The notes under the pieces: generated by a model
Told to the model about the DNA's origin: nothing
The model's database searches: none
The model's input: the letters and a program-made list of their open reading frames with translations, nothing else
In this document: in pieces, positions 60,954 to 64,000 of the stretch
Layout: each line of letters opens with the position of its first letter
Position numbering within the stretch: position 1 is the stretch's first letter
Program-made: the position numbers and the translations under genes
NCBI RefSeq assembly: GCF_016756495.1
Contig: NZ_AP023243.1
Span: 3,538,501-3,602,500 of the forward strand
DNA length: 64,000 nt
Origin: Mesorhizobium sp. 113-3-3
GTDB lineage: Bacteria; Pseudomonadota; Alphaproteobacteria; Rhizobiales; Rhizobiaceae
Direction of reading: 5' to 3'

Positions 60954-61217
60954 ATGTGGAAGTCTCTCGTCGCTGCCCTGACCTTGCTCGCCGTGAGCGG
61001 CTCGGTCCATGCCGCCAGCGCGGTCAACAAGGACGCCGAGACCCGCACGCTGGTCGTGACGGAAGGCGGCAGCAAGACCGACCTTGCGCTGGCCGGCGGT
61101 GAAACCGTCGAATTCTGCCAGAACGGCTGCTTCGTCACCTTGCCGAACGGCGACCTCGAGGCCCTGACGGGCTCGGAAACCGTTGAAATTTCCGGCGGCG
61201 TCGCCCGCATCAAGTAG
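60954..61217 (+). CDS. Small exported protein
   Basis: An 87-residue protein with a signal peptide (MWKSLVAALTLLAVSGSVHA, cleaved before ASA). The mature region is beta-rich with one Cys pair (FCQNGCFV). Similar small proteins are common in Mesorhizobium; function unknown. It ends 19 bases before a good terminator. Confidence 0.75.
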   Translation: MWKSLVAALTLLAVSGSVHAASAVNKDAETRTLVVTEGGSKTDLALAGGETVEFCQNGCFVTLPNGDLEALTGSETVEISGGVARIK

Positions 61218-61236
61218 TGTCGGCAGCATGATTGGA

Positions 61237-61264
61237 AAGGCTGGGCATTTGCTCGGCCTTTTAT
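61237..61264 (+). terminator. Rho-independent terminator after the small exported gene
   Basis: AAGGCTGGGC-ATTT-GCTCGGCCTT is a 10-bp stem (with two G-U pairs in RNA) followed by TTATC, located 20 bases after the stop codon. Confidence 0.7.
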
Positions 61265-61444
61265 CGTTTCCGGTAGCGGTTGTTTAACAATGACGCCGGA
61301 AATACAGCCGCGGCAGCCGCCTGCAACCAGGCGTTTTAACGTTCGCTACGCCATCCCCCGCTATACCAGCGTCAAGACGCCGAAAAGCGGCGCGCAACGG
61401 AACTCCGGTTTTTTCGGATCATACGCTGGCAGGGCAGGACGGGC

Positions 61445-62878
61445 ATGGATGCGCGGTCGGACAGGAACGCAATACCGCTTGCGGTCGATCTCGACGGCAC
61501 GCTGATCGCGACCGACCTGTTGTGGGAAGGCCTGTTCCTCCTCCTCAAGAAGAACCCGCTCTATATTTTCCTGGTGCCGTTCTGGGCGGCCGGCGGGCCG
61601 GCGCGGCTGAAGCAGGCGATCGCACAGCGCATCGACATCGATCCCGCGACGCTACCCTATCGCGCGCCACTGCTCGAGCGGCTGCGCGCTGAGCACGGCG
61701 AGGGCCGCAAGATCGTGCTGGCGACCGGTACGCCGCGCAAATTCGCCGATGCCATTGCCTGTCATCTCGGCATTTTCGACCGTGTGCTGGCGACCGACGG
61801 CCTCGACAATCTCACCTCCGGCAAGAAGCGGGCCTCGCTGATATCGGCCTATGGCGATGGCGGCTTCGACTATGCCGGCAACAGCCGCCATGATCTCCAG
61901 GTCTTCGATGCCGCTCGCAATGCAATCGTCGTTGCGCCCGACCGCCATGCCGCGCGCTGGCAGGCGGCGCATGGCGCCGAAACCATGCCGGCGCCGAAGC
62001 CGACCTTGCGGACCGTCGTCAAGATGCTGCGCGTGCATCAGTGGCTGAAGAACTCGCTGATCGCCGTGCCGATGGTGCTGTCGCACGAATATTTCAACAC
62101 CAACATGATCTGGCAATGCCTGCTGGCGTTCATCTCGTTCAGCGCGGTCGCCTCGGCGATCTATATCCTCAACGACTTCTTCGACCTCGCGCTCGACCGC
62201 AAGCACGCCACCAAGCGCAACAGGCCGTTCGCCAGCGGGGCGCTGTCGATCCCGTTCGGCCTCGGCGCGATGGCGGTGCTGGTGGCGATCGGCCTCGGCG
62301 CCGGCCTGTTTTTGCCAATCGAATTCCTCGGTGTGCTCGGCGGCTACATGGTCGTCACCACGGCCTATTCGCTGTCGTTCAAGCGCATGCTGCTGGTCGA
62401 TGTGCTGACGCTGGCCGGCCTCTACTCGATCCGCGTGATCGCGGGTGCCGCCGCGACCGGCGTCGACGTCTCGTTCTGGCTACTCGCCTTCTCGATCTTC
62501 TTCTTCCTGTCGCTGGCGCTGGTGAAGCGCTTCGTCGAACTGCGCACCACCGCCATTCCGCCCGGCGAACGCATTGCCGGGCGCGGCTATCGTACCGAGG
62601 ACCAGGAGATCGTCGCCCAGGCCGGCATGGCCTCCGCCTTCTCCTCGGCACTGGTGCTGGCGCTCTACATGGACAGCGTCGCGGTGCGCGAGCTCTATCC
62701 GCATCCCTGGCTGATCTGGCCGCTGCCGCCGATCGTGCTCTACCTCACCATGCGCGTCTGGATCCTGGCGCGGCGCGACGAGATGAATGACGACCCGGTC
62801 GTCTTCATCATCCGCGACTGGCGCAGCCAGATCGTGGTCGCGATCGGCGCCGTGCTGCTGGTCATCGGAGGCTGGTAG
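61445..62878 (+). CDS. HAD-UbiA fusion, decaprenyl-phosphate phosphoribosyltransferase-like
   Basis: A 477-residue membrane protein. The N-terminus is a HAD phosphatase domain (VDLDGTLIATDLLWEGL at about 11-27), and the remainder (about 195-477) is a UbiA prenyltransferase with NDFFDLALDRKHATKRNRP (Asp-rich site) and eight or nine helices. In actinobacteria a UbiA protein (Rv3806c) makes decaprenyl-phospho-phosphoribose for arabinan; in Azorhizobium a UbiA homologue (NoeC) serves arabinosylation of Nod factors. The HAD part could remove the 5-phosphate of the product. The next gene is the DprE1-like oxidase, supporting a lipid-linked arabinose pathway. Confidence 0.85.
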   Translation: MDARSDRNAIPLAVDLDGTLIATDLLWEGLFLLLKKNPLYIFLVPFWAAGGPARLKQAIAQRIDIDPATLPYRAPLLERLRAEHGEGRKIVLATGTPRKFADAIACHLGIFDRVLATDGLDNLTSGKKRASLISAYGDGGFDYAGNSRHDLQVFDAARNAIVVAPDRHAARWQAAHGAETMPAPKPTLRTVVKMLRVHQWLKNSLIAVPMVLSHEYFNTNMIWQCLLAFISFSAVASAIYILNDFFDLALDRKHATKRNRPFASGALSIPFGLGAMAVLVAIGLGAGLFLPIEFLGVLGGYMVVTTAYSLSFKRMLLVDVLTLAGLYSIRVIAGAAATGVDVSFWLLAFSIFFFLSLALVKRFVELRTTAIPPGERIAGRGYRTEDQEIVAQAGMASAFSSALVLALYMDSVAVRELYPHPWLIWPLPPIVLYLTMRVWILARRDEMNDDPVVFIIRDWRSQIVVAIGAVLLVIGGW

Positions 62879-62880
62879 GC

Positions 62881-64000
62881 ATGGCCGAGCGTTTTCTGAG
62901 CTTCGGCCTTGCCACGCCGCCGGCGTCACGCGCGGTAAGCGCCGACGACGCCATTGCGTTGCTGAAGGGCGGCCAGACGAAGGAAGGGTCGCTGCTGGCC
63001 TATGGCAATGGGCGTTCCTATGGCGATTCCTGCCAGAACCGGGCCGGAGCGGTCGTCGACATGCGGACGCTGAACCGCATCCGCGCCTTCAACGCCGAGA
63101 CCGGTGTGCTCGAAGCGGATGCCGGCGTGCTGCTGTCCGACATCATCGCGCATGCTGCGCCTTACGGCTTCTTCCCAGCGGTGGTTCCGGGCACGCAATT
63201 CGTGACGCTCGGCGGCGCCATCGCCAATGACGTGCACGGCAAGAACCACCACCGGCGCGGCACGTTCGGCTGCCATGTCGAAAGCTTCACGCTGCTGCGG
63301 TCCGACGGGAAGACCTATCGCTGCTCGGTATCAGACAATCCGCGCCTGTTTGCGGCGACCATCGGCGGCATGGGCCTGACCGGCCTCATCCTGTCGGCCT
63401 CGATCCGGCTGATGCGGGTGCCTTCGCTCGACATCGTCGAGAAGACGATGCCGTTTCGCGACCTCGGCGAATTCTTCGATCTGGCCGCGGCGGCGGACCA
63501 GGCCAATGAATATGTGGTCGCCTGGATCGACCAGCTCGCCGGTGGCCGCAACAGCGGGCGCGGGCTGCTGTTTACCGGGAACCACGCCGAGCATGGCTCG
63601 CACACGGCCGCGCGCGCCGGCGGCAGTCTTTCCGTGCCGTTCCAGCCGCCGTTTAATATGCTCAACCGGCCGTTCCTGACTGCTTTCAATGCCGCCTACC
63701 GGTGGAAGAAGGGCCGGGCCACGGTGCCGCGCCACACCGGCTACCAGGGCTTCTTCTTCCCACTCGACGGCGTGAGCGACTGGAACCGGCTTTATGGCCC
63801 GAAGGGGCTGTTCCAGCACCAGAGCGTGGTGCCGGAAGAGGCCGCGCGCATTGTCGTGCCGGAATTGCTCGCGGCGGCCCGGCGAGCCGGGCAGGGGTCC
63901 TTCCTCACCGTGTTGAAGCGCTTCGGTTCGATCCGCTCGCCGGCGCTGCTGTCGTTCCCGCGGCCCGGCTACACGCTGACGCTGGATTTCCCCAACAAGG
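62881..64000 (+). CDS. DprE1-like FAD oxidase, 5' part (runs off the window)
   Basis: Translated directly from 62881 (MAERFLSFGLATPPASRAV) and open to the last base, giving 373 residues of about 430. FAD-binding VAO-type domain with LAYGNGRSYGDSCQNRAGAV and PGTQFVTLGGAIANDVHGKNHH, as in decaprenylphosphoryl-ribofuranose 2-oxidase. That enzyme with a DprE2 reductase converts polyprenyl-phospho-ribose to arabinose. Starts 2 bases after the UbiA-HAD stop, so the genes are in one operon. Confidence 0.85.
   Translation, partial: MAERFLSFGLATPPASRAVSADDAIALLKGGQTKEGSLLAYGNGRSYGDSCQNRAGAVVDMRTLNRIRAFNAETGVLEADAGVLLSDIIAHAAPYGFFPAVVPGTQFVTLGGAIANDVHGKNHHRRGTFGCHVESFTLLRSDGKTYRCSVSDNPRLFAATIGGMGLTGLILSASIRLMRVPSLDIVEKTMPFRDLGEFFDLAAAADQANEYVVAWIDQLAGGRNSGRGLLFTGNHAEHGSHTAARAGGSLSVPFQPPFNMLNRPFLTAFNAAYRWKKGRATVPRHTGYQGFFFPLDGVSDWNRLYGPKGLFQHQSVVPEEAARIVVPELLAAARRAGQGSFLTVLKRFGSIRSPALLSFPRPGYTLTLDFPNK

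Overview
This is high-GC chromosomal DNA from a member of the Rhizobiales, most likely Mesorhizobium or a close relative. The assignment is inference from gene content: an aerobic-type cobalamin cluster with cbtAB behind a B12 riboswitch, soxBDAG sarcosine oxidase, serine-glyoxylate aminotransferase, GcvT-fused demethylating dehydrogenases, rhizobial palindromic intergenic repeats and a UbiA/DprE1-type pair. No rRNA, tRNA or CRISPR array was seen.

Layout. 1-5.2 kb: 5' part of a serine-glyoxylate aminotransferase gene, a LuxR-type regulator with a degenerate receiver domain, an mgtE gene carrying a one-base frameshift, a MerR regulator, an ICMT-like methyltransferase and a DUF1624 membrane protein. 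5.4-24.2 kb: an MFS transporter gene cut in two by a 17.5-kb genomic island. The island is bounded by a 9-bp direct repeat (TGTTCATGG at 6167 and 23699) and starts with a large serine integrase. Joining the two MFS halves across the repeat restores one continuous reading frame of about 399 residues. The island has lower GC than its surroundings. It carries two more serine recombinases, several secreted or membrane-anchored proteins of unknown role, a small ribbon-helix-helix module with a palindromic operator, a ClpP-like periplasmic protein with a decayed second copy, and a DGQHR-domain gene divergent from a SIR2-like gene. The last pair is the best candidate for a defence or other uncharacterised system.

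24.2-31.5 kb: a Rieske oxygenase gene with a stop codon directly after its apparent start, then a cobalamin riboswitch leading cbtB-cbtA-cobP-cobO, then divergent cobD and cobC with overlapping start codons, a small Cys-phosphatase-like gene, and a creatininase-family gene; a RidA-family gene follows at 31.6-32.0 kb. 32.2-38.8 kb: a co-directional set with an NMT1/THI5-like ABC importer, a cytosine-deaminase-like amidohydrolase, an FAD oxidase and two flavodoxin-fold quinone reductases, probably import and breakdown of a nitrogen heterocycle.

39.0-46.6 kb: a five-gene minus-strand operon in which every junction is a 4-bp ATGA overlap: XRE-cupin regulator, FAD/GcvT dehydrogenase, homocysteine S-methyltransferase, aminotransferase, second FAD/GcvT dehydrogenase. 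With soxBDAG (51.0-56.2 kb) and the serine-glyoxylate aminotransferase it points to catabolism of N-methylated compounds (betaine, dimethylglycine or sarcosine type), with one-carbon units passed to folate and glycine/serine. Between and beyond lie a nitroreductase, a DHA2-type MFS exporter, a LysR/YdcZ/VOC group, a large MscS-like channel, an NmrA-like oxidoreductase, an AraC regulator and a UbiA-HAD fusion followed by a DprE1-like oxidase that runs off the window end.
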